64,000 bases of DNA from CADEDH01 sp039201605 (lineage in GTDB: Bacteria > Actinomycetota > Acidimicrobiia > Acidimicrobiales > SZUA-35): NCBI GenBank assembly GCA_039201605.1, contig JBCCRO010000009.1:62001-126000 (forward strand). The letters are read 5' to 3'. The notes below the pieces were generated by a model. It searched no databases and was not told the origin of the DNA. It worked only from the letters and a program-made list of their open reading frames with translations. Every line of letters starts with the position of its first letter. The first letter of the stretch is position 1. The translations under genes and the position numbers were made by a program. Of this stretch, positions 42,260-51,263 are shown piece after piece.

Positions 42260-43641
42260 TCGGCGGACGGACCCGACGCTACGCTTCGGCCGTGGACGGT
42301 CGACGGCGCAGGCCACGGTTGGCGGCCGCAACCCTGGTGGTTGCGGCCATCGCCGCGTCGTGTGGGAGTGGCGACGAGCCCGCCACCGAGGCCGACGACG
42401 TCACCGCCGTCTCCACCGACAAGCGGGGCGACGAGACCACCGACGACGGCACCGAGGGCGACGGCGCACCGGGCGCCACCGGGTTGGGCGACGCGGTCAC
42501 CCTCGGTCGGCTGGAGGCCGGCGGCGGTCGAGGCTCGGGCGCGGTGGCCGGAGCCGCCGCCGTCTCCGAGGTGATCGCGCTCGGCAACGACTGGTTCGAG
42601 TACGCCGAACCCTTCGACCCCCTGCCCGCGTGCCTCGGCAGCGAGCCGCAGGCGGCGGTGCGGCGGATCTTCCTCAACGGGCAGACCGGCGAGTCGGCCG
42701 CCATCAGCATCGACGTCTACGCCTCGGAGGCCGAGGCGGTCGCCGCCCTCGACGAACTCCTGGGCGACTACACGCCGTGCCTCGAGGCCGGCTTCGCCGC
42801 AGCCCAGGACAAGGTGGCCGAGCAGGGCATCTACGACACGGTCAGCGCCGACCTGATCGGGCAGGAACCGTCCCTCCTCGACGGCGGCGCCGACGCCACC
42901 CACCGCTACATCTTCGAGGCCGTCGGACCGACGTCCTCGCTGACCCTGGAGGCGACCGTCACCCACTACGTCGTCGGCCAGGCCGTCGTCGGTATCGAGG
43001 TGGCGCTGGTCGGCGACCGCCATGAGGCGCTGACCCGGTCGGCGGCGTCGATGGTGGCGGACGAGCTCAGCTGGGAGCCCGATCCCGTGGTCGACGAGGC
43101 CGTCGACCGGCTCCGTCTCGCCGTGCTCGGTCCCGACACGCCGGGCCGCTTCTACCAGCTGGTTCAGCCGGCGGCGGTGCGGGCGCCGACCGACACCCAG
43201 TGCGCCGGCCCCGACGCCGGGATCGCCGAGCTGACCGGGCCGGTGTGGGCCACCAGTCAGGGCATCAGCGCCATCTTCCAGACCGGGATCGCCTTCGCCG
43301 ACGAGGCGGCCGCCATCGACGCCATGGACGCCCTGGCCGCCACCGACCCGGCGTGCGTGTACGGGCTCATCTCCCGGCGCCTGGCCGGCACCTCCAGCTT
43401 CGACGGGGGCGAGATCACCGTCGAGACCGTCGACGGCCGGGAGATGATCATCCTCGACATCTCGATGACCCAGGAACTCGAGGGTTCCTCGGTGCCGGTC
43501 GACGTGGCCGGCATCAGCGTGTTCGTCCGGGTGGAGGCCGACGTGGTGTCGTGGCAGTTCATCGGTATCCGGGGCGACGAGCCGACGATGACCGATCTGG
43601 CCGCAATGGCGGCCGATCAGCTGGAGGCCCGTCCGTCGTGA
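42256..43641 (+). CDS. Lipoprotein of unknown function
   Basis: A 461-residue lipoprotein starting with basic residues, hydrophobic VVAAIAASC lipobox (Cys about 37) and a Thr/Asp/Gly-rich linker. The body appears as two similar lobes of about 170 residues, each with a pattern of ADEAAAIDAMDAL-like helices and beta strands; paired Cys (LPACLGSE, TPCLEAGF; TQCAGPDA, PACVYGLI) are probably disulphide-bonded. Its ATG overlaps the upstream protease stop (ATGA) and its stop overlaps the kinase start (GTGA). Could be the extracellular ligand-binding component for the kinase; that is inference. No known domain recognised. Confidence 0.75.
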   Translation: MIGGRTRRYASAVDGRRRRPRLAAATLVVAAIAASCGSGDEPATEADDVTAVSTDKRGDETTDDGTEGDGAPGATGLGDAVTLGRLEAGGGRGSGAVAGAAAVSEVIALGNDWFEYAEPFDPLPACLGSEPQAAVRRIFLNGQTGESAAISIDVYASEAEAVAALDELLGDYTPCLEAGFAAAQDKVAEQGIYDTVSADLIGQEPSLLDGGADATHRYIFEAVGPTSSLTLEATVTHYVVGQAVVGIEVALVGDRHEALTRSAASMVADELSWEPDPVVDEAVDRLRLAVLGPDTPGRFYQLVQPAAVRAPTDTQCAGPDAGIAELTGPVWATSQGISAIFQTGIAFADEAAAIDAMDALAATDPACVYGLISRRLAGTSSFDGGEITVETVDGREMIILDISMTQELEGSSVPVDVAGISVFVRVEADVVSWQFIGIRGDEPTMTDLAAMAADQLEARPS

Positions 43642-44975
43642 GGACGCCGTCGCCCGAGCGCATCAGTCGGCGAACGCTGCTGCTCCTCGAGGCGGCGCTC
43701 CTCTCGGTCCTCGTACTCTCGTGGACGGTCGCCTACCTGGCGGCCCAGGGCGCTCTCGACGAGCTGCCGATCGGGTCGCGCAACTACCTGCTCGCGCTGT
43801 ACGTCACCGAGGGTCGGCTCTGGCCGGCGCTCATCCTCGGCTTCGTCGGCGCCGGGCTGCTCCTCACCCGCCACTGGTGGCCGACGGCGTCGTTCGTCGG
43901 GGTGTCGGCCGTCATCCTCTACATCGAGTGGACCTACCCCTACCTCACCCGGGTCCAGTTCGCCTCGACCATCATGCTGCTGGTGTCGGCCTTCTGGGCC
44001 CTGTGGCTGACACCGCGGTTCCGGTTGCTGGCCGTCGCCGCGGTGGCCGTGGCCGGCGCCACCACCGCCGCCAGCTACGAGGTCAACCGCAACCTCAGCA
44101 CCGCCTCCTCCCTCGACCTCACGTCGGAGCGCCTCGTCGACCTGGGCTCGGCCGCCGCCACGCTGCAGTCGATGGTGTTGGTGGCGGTGGCGATCGCCGC
44201 CGCCGCCCTCGTCCGCCGGTTCGACGAACAGACCGTCGAGCTGGCCCAACGCAACCGGGAGCTGACCGAGCAACGTGCGGCCACCGCCCGGGCCGCCGTG
44301 CTCGACGAGCGGGTCCGCATCGCCCGGGAGTTGCACGATGTGGTCGCCCATCACGTGACCACCATGACCGTTCACGCCGGCGCCGCCCGCCAGGTGGTGG
44401 CGGTGAAACCGGAGACGGTCACCGAGTCGCTCCAGCAGATCGAGCAGGCCGGGCGGGACGCCGTGCTCGAACTGCAGCGGCTCCTCGGCTTCCTCCGTGG
44501 CGACGACGACGGCCGGGGCGCCGAACGGGACGGCCGCCGGTCGTCAGACGCCAACGGCCGGGGCCCCGCACCGTCGCTGCGCGATCTCGACCGGCTCGGC
44601 ACCTCGCTGGGCAGCGAGCTGCAGTGCGAATGGCACCTCGACGGCGACTTCGACGCCGTTCCCCAGTCGGTGGAGGTCTCCGCCTACCGCATCGTCCAGG
44701 AGGCGCTGACCAACGTGCTCAAGCACAGCACGGCCAATCGGGCGGCGGTGGCGGTGGCGGCCGGAGCCGACGAGGTGTCGATCCGGGTGACCGATCCCGG
44801 CCTGGTCGCCCCCGGCGACCGACGGGCCCCGACGATCGGCCCGCCGTCGGGGCACGGGCTGGTCGGGATGCGGGAGCGGGCGTCGCTCCACGGTGGCACG
44901 ATCTCGGTGGGACCGGCCCCCGGCGGGGGCTGGTTGGTGGAAGCGGTCCTTCCCTACGAGGTGAGTGGTCAATGA
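43638..44975 (+). CDS. Membrane histidine kinase, DesK/NarX type
   Basis: A 445-residue sensor kinase with five or so membrane spans in the first 190 residues and very short loops, so the sensor is the membrane itself or a lipoprotein partner. Then a coiled coil, HisKA_3 with phospho-acceptor His in RIARELHDVVAHHVTTMTVH, and HATPase_c with N box YRIVQEALTNVLKHS and G box GHGLVGMRERASLHGG. Such kinases in actinobacteria often respond to envelope stress. It partners the overlapping NarL-type regulator downstream. The GTG at 43638 overlaps the lipoprotein stop, making a four-gene coupled unit. Confidence 0.93.
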   Translation: MRTPSPERISRRTLLLLEAALLSVLVLSWTVAYLAAQGALDELPIGSRNYLLALYVTEGRLWPALILGFVGAGLLLTRHWWPTASFVGVSAVILYIEWTYPYLTRVQFASTIMLLVSAFWALWLTPRFRLLAVAAVAVAGATTAASYEVNRNLSTASSLDLTSERLVDLGSAAATLQSMVLVAVAIAAAALVRRFDEQTVELAQRNRELTEQRAATARAAVLDERVRIARELHDVVAHHVTTMTVHAGAARQVVAVKPETVTESLQQIEQAGRDAVLELQRLLGFLRGDDDGRGAERDGRRSSDANGRGPAPSLRDLDRLGTSLGSELQCEWHLDGDFDAVPQSVEVSAYRIVQEALTNVLKHSTANRAAVAVAAGADEVSIRVTDPGLVAPGDRRAPTIGPPSGHGLVGMRERASLHGGTISVGPAPGGGWLVEAVLPYEVSGQ

Positions 44976-45628
44976 CGATTCGCGTGCTCCTGGTCGACGA
45001 CCAGGCCATGATCCGAGCCGGGTTCAAACTCCTGATCGACAACCAACCCGACCTCGAGGTGGTCGGCGAGGCCGAGACCGGGCTCGAAGCCCTCACCCGG
45101 GCCGCCGAGGTGGCGGCCGACGTCATCCTGATGGACGTGCAGATGCCCGACATGGACGGCATCGAGGCCACCACCGAGCTGGTGAACCGGGGCATCGACG
45201 CCCGGATCCTGATCGTGACCACCTTCCAGCGCGACGACTACCTCTTCGACGCCCTGCGAGCCGGAGCCAGCGGCTTCCTGCTCAAGACGGCGCCCCCCGA
45301 GGAGCTGGTGCAGGCGGTTCGGGTGGTGGCCGAGGGCCGCTCCCTGCTCGATCCGACGGTCACCGGCCGGGTGATCGACTCCTTCGCCGGGGCCGGGCCC
45401 AAGGTGGCCCGTTCCGACCGGCTCGACGAGCTCACCGACCGGGAGCGGGAGGTCCTGGAGCAGTTGGCGCACGGTCTGAGCAACGCCGAGATCGCCGAGA
45501 CCCTGATCGTGGGCGAGGCGACGGTGAAGACACACGTGTCGAACGTGCTGTCGAAGCTCGGGCTCCGGGATCGGGTCCAGGCGGTGGTGTTCGCCTACGA
45601 GCACGGGCTGGTCCGACCGGGTCGCTGA
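44972..45628 (+). CDS. NarL/FixJ-family response regulator
   Basis: A 218-residue regulator. Receiver: LLVDDQAMIRAGFKLLIDNQ, phospho-acceptor Asp in VILMDVQMPDMDG, Thr in IVTTFQ and Lys in GFLLKTAP. LuxR-type helix-turn-helix: LTDREREVLEQLAHGLSNAE then TVKTHVSNVLSKL. ATG overlaps the kinase stop (ATGA). Its likely first target is its own operon (protease, lipoprotein, kinase). Confidence 0.96.
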   Translation: MTIRVLLVDDQAMIRAGFKLLIDNQPDLEVVGEAETGLEALTRAAEVAADVILMDVQMPDMDGIEATTELVNRGIDARILIVTTFQRDDYLFDALRAGASGFLLKTAPPEELVQAVRVVAEGRSLLDPTVTGRVIDSFAGAGPKVARSDRLDELTDREREVLEQLAHGLSNAEIAETLIVGEATVKTHVSNVLSKLGLRDRVQAVVFAYEHGLVRPGR

Positions 45629-45727
45629 CCCCGATCGGGGCAGGCCGAGGGCGGCGGCGCCGGTGTTGGGCATGACGACTGCCGCGCCGTGGCCGTGGCC
45701 TCGCCGGGTCCTCGCTACCATCACCGA

Positions 45728-46510
45728 ATGCACGGCACAGACCCGCTCTCGCCTGACTTCTGGACGTCCTTGGACGGCGTTCTGTTCGATCTCGACGGGG
45801 TCGTCACCCCCACCGCCGAAGTCCACGAACAAGCGTGGGCGGCGCTGTTCGACTGGTTTCTGACCGAGCATGGTGCGGGCGTGGCCGATCGCTCGCCGTT
45901 CACCCCGGTCGACTACCAGACCTACGTCGACGGCAAGCCCCGCTACGACGGTGTCCGGTCCTTCCTCGAGAGCCGCGACGTCACCCTGCCCGACGGCGAC
46001 CCGTCCGACCCGCCGGGCCACGAGACGGTGTGCGCCCTCGGCAACCGCAAGAACGCCGAGTTCAACGCCATTATCGACCGCGACGGCATCGCCCCCTATC
46101 CCGGCTCCGACGCCCTGCTGGACGCCCTCGACGCCCTGACCGTCCCCCAGGGCATCGTGTCCTCCTCGAAGAACGCGGTGCCGGTGCTGGCCGGTGCAGG
46201 CTACGGCGACCGGTTCGCCGTGATCGTCGACGGGGTGGTGTCGGCCGACCTCGGCCTCGACGGCAAGCCGGCGCCCGACGCCTTCCTCCTCGGGGCCGAG
46301 CGCCTCGGGGTGACCCCGGCCGAGACCGTGGTGTTCGAGGACGCCGTCAGCGGGGTTGCCGCCGGCCGGGCCGGAGGCTTCGGCCTCGTCATCGGCGTCG
46401 ACCGGGGCGCCGGGGCCGATGCCCTGCTCGAACACGGAGCCCACGTGGTCGTCGACGACCTCGGCGAGCTGGTCGACACCGTCCGCCGGGCCACGGCGGC
46501 GGCCTCGTGA
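45728..46510 (+). CDS. Beta-phosphoglucomutase-like HAD hydrolase
   Basis: A 260-residue HAD-superfamily enzyme with the beta-PGM cap. Motif I is FDLDGVVTPTA (nucleophile Asp21, general acid Asp23), motif II is IVSSSKN, motif III Lys in LDGKPAPDAFLL and motif IV FEDAVSGVAAG. In this context it converts beta-glucose-1-phosphate released by the GH65 phosphorylase to glucose-6-phosphate. ATG 45728; GTGA overlap with the phosphorylase gene couples translation. The cap is slightly longer than the classical enzyme. Confidence 0.92.
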   Translation: MHGTDPLSPDFWTSLDGVLFDLDGVVTPTAEVHEQAWAALFDWFLTEHGAGVADRSPFTPVDYQTYVDGKPRYDGVRSFLESRDVTLPDGDPSDPPGHETVCALGNRKNAEFNAIIDRDGIAPYPGSDALLDALDALTVPQGIVSSSKNAVPVLAGAGYGDRFAVIVDGVVSADLGLDGKPAPDAFLLGAERLGVTPAETVVFEDAVSGVAAGRAGGFGLVIGVDRGAGADALLEHGAHVVVDDLGELVDTVRRATAAAS

Positions 46511-48891
46511 GGGCCAAGCAGGCCCCGGAGGCCCTTCCCCAGCACCGCTTCCCCGTCGATCCCTGGCGCCTGACCGAGGCCGAGTACTCGATGGAGGATC
46601 ACGGCCTCACCGAGACGCTGTTCGCCGTCGGCAACGGCTTCATCGGCATGCGGGCCAACCCCGAGGAAGGGCGGGAGGCCCACAGCCACGCCACCATCCT
46701 CAACGGCTTCCACGAGACGTGGCCCATCTCGCACGCCGAGTCGGCCTACGGCTTCGCCGAGGTGGGCCAGACCATCGTCAACGCCCCCGACGCCAAACTG
46801 ATCAAGCTCTACGTCGACGACGAGCCCCTGATCCTGGCCAGCGCCGACCTGGCCAGCTACGAGCGCTCCCTCGACTTCCGGACCGGGGTCCTCACCCGTG
46901 ACGTGCTGTGGCGGACGCCGGCGGGCAAGCGGGTGCGGGTGCGGAGCGAGCGGATGGTCACCTTCGAGCACCGCCATCTCGCCGTGCTCAGCTTCGAGGT
47001 GACCCTGCTCGACGACTCGGCCCCGGTCGTGATCAGCTCCCAGCTGCTCAACCGCCAGGACGGCTCCGACGAGTACTACGTGAAGGCGGCGGCGCTGGGT
47101 GAGGGCCTCGATCCCCGCAAGGCCCGCAAGTTCGACCATCGGGTGCTCCAGCCCCTGGAGCAGCGCCACGACGGCGACGATCTCGTGCTCGGCTACCGGT
47201 GCACCAACAGCGGGATGACGGTGGCCGCCGGCTACCGGCACCTGTTCGAGACGGCGTGCGAGCACACCGTGGAGAACTCGATCGACCCGGAGAAGGCCCG
47301 GACGGTGTTCACCGTCGAGGGCGAGGTGGGCAAGCCGATCCGCATCGAGAAGCTCGTGGCGTACCACACCTCCACCGGGGTGCCGCCGGCCGAGCTGGCC
47401 GACCGCTGTCAGCGCACCCTCACCCGGGCCGCCCGCACCGGCACCGCTGCCCTCCGCCGGGAGCAGGCGGAGTGGCTCGACGCCTACTGGCAGCACACCG
47501 ACGTCGAGATCGAGGGCGACGACCCGGCCCAGCAGGCCATCCGCTGGAACCTGTTCCAGATGGCCCAGGCCTCGGCCCGCACCCAGGAGCAGGGCATCGC
47601 GGCCAAGGGGGTCACGGCGGACGGCTACGAGGGTCACTACTTCTGGGACACCGAGGTCTACGTCATCCCGTTCCTGGCCTACACCCAACCCGAGACGGCC
47701 CGGAAGCTGCTGCGCTTCCGGTGGAAGATGCTCGACGCCGCCCGGAAGCGGGCCCGCACCCTGGACCAGCGAGGCGCCCTCTACCCGTGGCGCACGATCA
47801 ACGGCGAGGAGGCCTCGGCCTACTACGCCGCCGGCACCGCCCAGTACCACATCAACGCCGCGGTGGCCTTCGCCCTCAAGCGCTACGTCGACGCCACCGA
47901 CGACTGGGACTTCCTCGGCACCGAGGGGGCCGAGATCCTGGTCGAGACCGCCCGCCTGTGGGAGGACCTCGGCTTCTACGGCAACAACGGCGACACGTCG
48001 TTCCACATCCACGGCGTGACCGGGCCCGACGAGTACACCACCGTCAAGAACGACAACACCTATACGAACGTGATGGCCCGGTTCAACCTGCGCTTCGCCG
48101 CCGGGGTGTGCCGCGACCTGGCCCAGCGGATGCCCGAGGCCTACGCCGCCCTGGAGCGCCGCACAGGCATCACCACCGACGAGATCGACGCGTTCGACCG
48201 GGCGGCCGACGCCATGTGGATCCCCTTCGACGCCGAGCTGGGGATCAACCCCCAGGACGACGCCTTCCTGTCGCTCGAACCGTGGGACTTCGACGCCGTC
48301 GAGGACGACAAGTACCCCCTTCTGCTCAACTTCCACCCGCTGGTGATCTACCGCTATCAGGTGCTCAAGCAGGCCGACGTGGTGTTGGCCACGTTCCTGC
48401 GGTCCAGTCAGTTCAGCCTGGAGCAGAAGCGTCGCAACTTCGACTACTACGACCCGATCACCACCGGCGACAGCTCGCTGTCGGCCTGCGTGCAGTCGAT
48501 CATGGCGGCCGAGGTCGGGCATCACGACCTGGCGCTCGAGTACTTCCGGTCGTCGCTCTTCCTCGATCTGGCCGACACCCATCGCAACACCGCCGACGGC
48601 GTCCACATCGCCAACGCCGGCGGGGCCTGGGCCGGCACGGTCTACGGATTCGCCGGCTTCTACGACCCCGGCTCCGACCGGCCGGATCAGCCGATCACCT
48701 TCTCGCCCCGGTTGCCGGCGACGTGGCGACGCCTGGCGTTCTCCCTGTTCCGCCACGGCCGCCACATCCGGGTGGAGCTGACGCATGACGCCACCACGGT
48801 GTCGGTCGAGGGCGAGCCGGTGGAGGTGTGCGTGCACGGCGAGACCAGGACCGTCACCGCGGCCGAGCCCGTGCAGTACCCTTCGACGTAG
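46507..48891 (+). CDS. GH65 family disaccharide phosphorylase (maltose/trehalose/kojibiose-type)
   Basis: A 794-residue glycoside hydrolase family 65 inverting phosphorylase. It has the N-terminal beta-sandwich (NGFIGMRANPEEGREAHSHA), the (alpha/alpha)6 barrel with HYFWDTEVYVIPFL, catalytic acid Glu509 in GVTGPDEYTTVKNDN, and the phosphate-binding TGDSSLS (653-659). It cleaves an alpha-linked glucose disaccharide with phosphate to beta-glucose-1-phosphate plus glucose; which of maltose, trehalose or kojibiose cannot be decided from the sequence. Length is typical. It overlaps the beta-PGM gene, a classic pair. No transporter adjoins. Confidence 0.94.
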   Translation: MRAKQAPEALPQHRFPVDPWRLTEAEYSMEDHGLTETLFAVGNGFIGMRANPEEGREAHSHATILNGFHETWPISHAESAYGFAEVGQTIVNAPDAKLIKLYVDDEPLILASADLASYERSLDFRTGVLTRDVLWRTPAGKRVRVRSERMVTFEHRHLAVLSFEVTLLDDSAPVVISSQLLNRQDGSDEYYVKAAALGEGLDPRKARKFDHRVLQPLEQRHDGDDLVLGYRCTNSGMTVAAGYRHLFETACEHTVENSIDPEKARTVFTVEGEVGKPIRIEKLVAYHTSTGVPPAELADRCQRTLTRAARTGTAALRREQAEWLDAYWQHTDVEIEGDDPAQQAIRWNLFQMAQASARTQEQGIAAKGVTADGYEGHYFWDTEVYVIPFLAYTQPETARKLLRFRWKMLDAARKRARTLDQRGALYPWRTINGEEASAYYAAGTAQYHINAAVAFALKRYVDATDDWDFLGTEGAEILVETARLWEDLGFYGNNGDTSFHIHGVTGPDEYTTVKNDNTYTNVMARFNLRFAAGVCRDLAQRMPEAYAALERRTGITTDEIDAFDRAADAMWIPFDAELGINPQDDAFLSLEPWDFDAVEDDKYPLLLNFHPLVIYRYQVLKQADVVLATFLRSSQFSLEQKRRNFDYYDPITTGDSSLSACVQSIMAAEVGHHDLALEYFRSSLFLDLADTHRNTADGVHIANAGGAWAGTVYGFAGFYDPGSDRPDQPITFSPRLPATWRRLAFSLFRHGRHIRVELTHDATTVSVEGEPVEVCVHGETRTVTAAEPVQYPST

Positions 48892-49424
48892 TGCAACACC
48901 TTCGACCGGCGGGAAGCGGCAAGGAGGCGGTGTGCGGCGCCTTCGTGCGTGAGCTGGTGAGTCCGGCCGCCGCCCTGGTGTTCATCGCCGCCGAGGGCGT
49001 CACCCCCGGCGACTGGCCCACCTCGACCACGGCCCGGGTGGCCGACAGTCAGCTGGGCCACGCGCTGGGTTGGGTGTGTGAGGTCCGCCGCAACGACGTC
49101 ATCCTGCTCGACCCGCTGGGCGAGGGCGTGCTCAAGGCCCCGCTGCCCGAGCTGTCCGACGCATGGCGCCACCAGGTCCGGTCGACGGCGAGTGCCGCCG
49201 TGTTCCTGGTGCCGGCGCCGCGGGTGGGCGAGGCGGTGGGCGACACCGAGCCCGGCTCACCCGAGTGGGTGGAAGCCGCCCTCGAGAGTCACACCGAGCC
49301 CATCCGGGCCGCCTCGGTACGGACCGCCATCGCCGAGAACGCCGGCATGCCGGACAAGCCCGGCCGCAACCAGCCGTGCCCCTGCGGCAGCGGCAAGAAG
49401 TACAAGGCCTGCCACGGCCGCTAG
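48891..49424 (+). CDS. SEC-C motif protein
   Basis: A 177-residue protein, unknown apart from a C-terminal SEC-C zinc motif, CPCGSGKKYKACHG (Cys-X-Cys-X8-Cys-His). The rest shows a mixed alpha/beta fold with VFIAAEGVTPGDWPTSTTAR and HALGWVCEVRRNDVILLDPL. The GTG at 48891 shares a base with the phosphorylase stop codon; an internal GTG at 48945 behind AAGGAGG (48921-48927) would shorten it by 18 residues. SEC-C domains are thought to bind zinc and partner proteins; here the function is unknown. Confidence 0.7.
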   Translation: MQHLRPAGSGKEAVCGAFVRELVSPAAALVFIAAEGVTPGDWPTSTTARVADSQLGHALGWVCEVRRNDVILLDPLGEGVLKAPLPELSDAWRHQVRSTASAAVFLVPAPRVGEAVGDTEPGSPEWVEAALESHTEPIRAASVRTAIAENAGMPDKPGRNQPCPCGSGKKYKACHGR

Positions 49425-49434
49425 CGGTGCCGCC

Positions 49435-50025
49435 TCAGTCGCTTCGTAACGAGCGCCACAGCCGCCGGAGCGCGCCCTCGGGCACCTCGGACAACGAATA
49501 GACCTTGGCGTCCCCGATAAGCGAGAAGCACTTGACCCGGACCACAGGCGCGCCCTCCACCGGTGGCGAGAGCACGCTCTTGCGGTCGCCGATCACGGTG
49601 CTGACGTCGAGCTGGACCCGAGCCCCGTCGGCCACGATGACCTTGACGTCGCCGATCAGCGACCGCACCTTCACCGTGACCCCGTCGGCCGGGATCGAGG
49701 CCGAGGACAGGTCGACCACGACATCGCCGATGGCGCTGAAGACCGCCATCTCCTCATCGACGGCCAGCCAACCGCCGATCTTCACGTCGCCCACGATCGA
49801 CGTCGACGACGCAGGGGCCAGATGGCGGGCGGCCACCGGCGGCGGCGGTTGCCGCAGCTCGGGCAGCCCGGCCCCCGCCAGTTCCAGCTCGGCGCCACTG
49901 TTGGCGGCGTAGACCTTCTCCAGCCGATCGTCGATTTCGTGGAACTCGATGTGGTCCTCGGCCAGCGCCTGCTGGATCCGGTCAACCATCGCCTGTCGTT
50001 CCAGCTCGCTCGGTTCTGCGTTCAC
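49435..50025 (-). CDS. DUF1707 protein with LiaF-like C-terminal domain
   Basis: A 196-residue protein. The first 55 residues, from ERQAMVDRIQQALAEDHIEF, match DUF1707 (SHOCT-like actinobacterial domain). The C-terminal 110 residues are a beta-helical DUF2154/LiaF-type domain with repeated IGDVKV strands (SIVGDVKIGGWLAV, SAIGDVVVDL, SLIGDVKVIV, STVIGDRKSV). No membrane span is seen. GTG 50025. Proteins of this build often act in envelope stress sensing. Confidence 0.85.
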   Translation of the reverse strand: MNAEPSELERQAMVDRIQQALAEDHIEFHEIDDRLEKVYAANSGAELELAGAGLPELRQPPPPVAARHLAPASSTSIVGDVKIGGWLAVDEEMAVFSAIGDVVVDLSSASIPADGVTVKVRSLIGDVKVIVADGARVQLDVSTVIGDRKSVLSPPVEGAPVVRVKCFSLIGDAKVYSLSEVPEGALRRLWRSLRSD

Positions 50026-50150
50026 GTCGCCAAGGTAGGTCCTCGCCACCGTCGATGGGCACCGGCCCGAAGGTCGGTCACGCCGATGAGGGCCGGCGAC
50101 CGGCCGGCCCCTTGGCGCAGGCCGAGGCCGGGGTCTAGCGTCGGTCACCG

Positions 50151-51263
50151 ATGAGCACCACTCCCGAGCCCGGCGATGAGGTACCCGTCGACCCCTTCGG
50201 CGACGAGGCGCCGCCCGAGGTCGACGCCGTCCGCCCCGGCGAGGATCTCGACTGGGCCCGCATCGAGGCCCATCTGCGCCACGAGCTGCCACCGGAACTG
50301 ACCTCCGGTGACTTCACCGTCGCCCAGTTCCCCAACGGCTCGGCCAACCTCACCTACCTCATCGCCTTCGGCCCCACCGAGCTCGTCCTGCGACGGCCCC
50401 CGTTCGGCACCCTGGCCCCGGGCGCCCACGACATGAAGCGCGAGTACCGGGTGCTGTCGACCCTGGCCGACCACTTCCCCCTGGCCCCGAAGGCCTACGC
50501 CTTCTCCGACGACCCCGACATCGCCGGTGCCGACTTCTTCGTGATGGAGCGACGGCGGGGCGAGGTGATACGGGGGGTCATCCCACCGGCGATGCGTCGG
50601 CTGCCCGACGTGGGCCGCCGCCTCGGCGAGGCCCTGGTCGACGCCGTGGCCGCCTTCCACGTGCTCGACCCCGACGCCTGTGGGCTCGGCGATCTCGGTC
50701 GGCCCGACGGGTTCATGGAGCGGCAGGTCGGCGGGTGGAAGAAGCGGTGGGATTTGGTGGCCGACCCGTCCCACGACGAGGCGATGACCGAGATCCACGG
50801 GCTGCTGGCGGGCGACATCCCGGCCCCGCAGCGGGTGTCGTTCGTCCACAACGACCTCAAGCTCGACAACGTCATGTTCCCCGCCGACGACCCCGACCGG
50901 GTGGTGGCGATCTTCGACTGGGACATGACCACCCTCGGCGATCCGCTCAACGACCTGGGCACGATGCTCAGCTACTGGCCCGATCCCGGCGATCCGGAGG
51001 ATGTCCGACGGGCCAGCCACGACGGCATGAAGCGCATGGGCCTCCCCACCCGGGCCGAGGTGGCGCAGCGGTACGGAGCGGCCACCGGGATCGACGTCTC
51101 CAGCGTCGGTTGGTACGAGGCGTTCGCCCAGTGGAAGACGGCGGTGGTGATCCAACAGCTCCACTACCGCTGGGTGGTCGGCGACTCGACCGACGAGCGG
51201 ATGGCCGACATCGCCGAACACCTCCCGGCGCTCATCCGCACCGCCCGGGAACTGTTGGCGTGA
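50151..51263 (+). CDS. Phosphotransferase family protein (aminoglycoside phosphotransferase/ACAD10-like)
   Basis: A 370-residue kinase-fold protein. The N lobe has the nucleotide-binding FPNGSANLTYLIAFG and ELVLRRPPFG (Lys position taken by Arg), the C lobe the Brenner motif FVHNDLKLDNVMF and metal-binding IFDWDMTTLGDPLND. It is closest to the acyl-CoA-dehydrogenase-associated phosphotransferases, thought to phosphorylate small hydroxyacids such as 4-hydroxyacyl compounds, rather than antibiotics. ATG 50151. The alpha/beta hydrolase gene overlaps its stop (GTGA). Confidence 0.88.
   Translation: MSTTPEPGDEVPVDPFGDEAPPEVDAVRPGEDLDWARIEAHLRHELPPELTSGDFTVAQFPNGSANLTYLIAFGPTELVLRRPPFGTLAPGAHDMKREYRVLSTLADHFPLAPKAYAFSDDPDIAGADFFVMERRRGEVIRGVIPPAMRRLPDVGRRLGEALVDAVAAFHVLDPDACGLGDLGRPDGFMERQVGGWKKRWDLVADPSHDEAMTEIHGLLAGDIPAPQRVSFVHNDLKLDNVMFPADDPDRVVAIFDWDMTTLGDPLNDLGTMLSYWPDPGDPEDVRRASHDGMKRMGLPTRAEVAQRYGAATGIDVSSVGWYEAFAQWKTAVVIQQLHYRWVVGDSTDERMADIAEHLPALIRTARELLA

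Noticed and set aside
46201..48837. 878-residue minus-strand open frame
   Set aside because: Exact antisense shadow of the GH65 phosphorylase and beta-PGM genes, a usual effect of very high GC.
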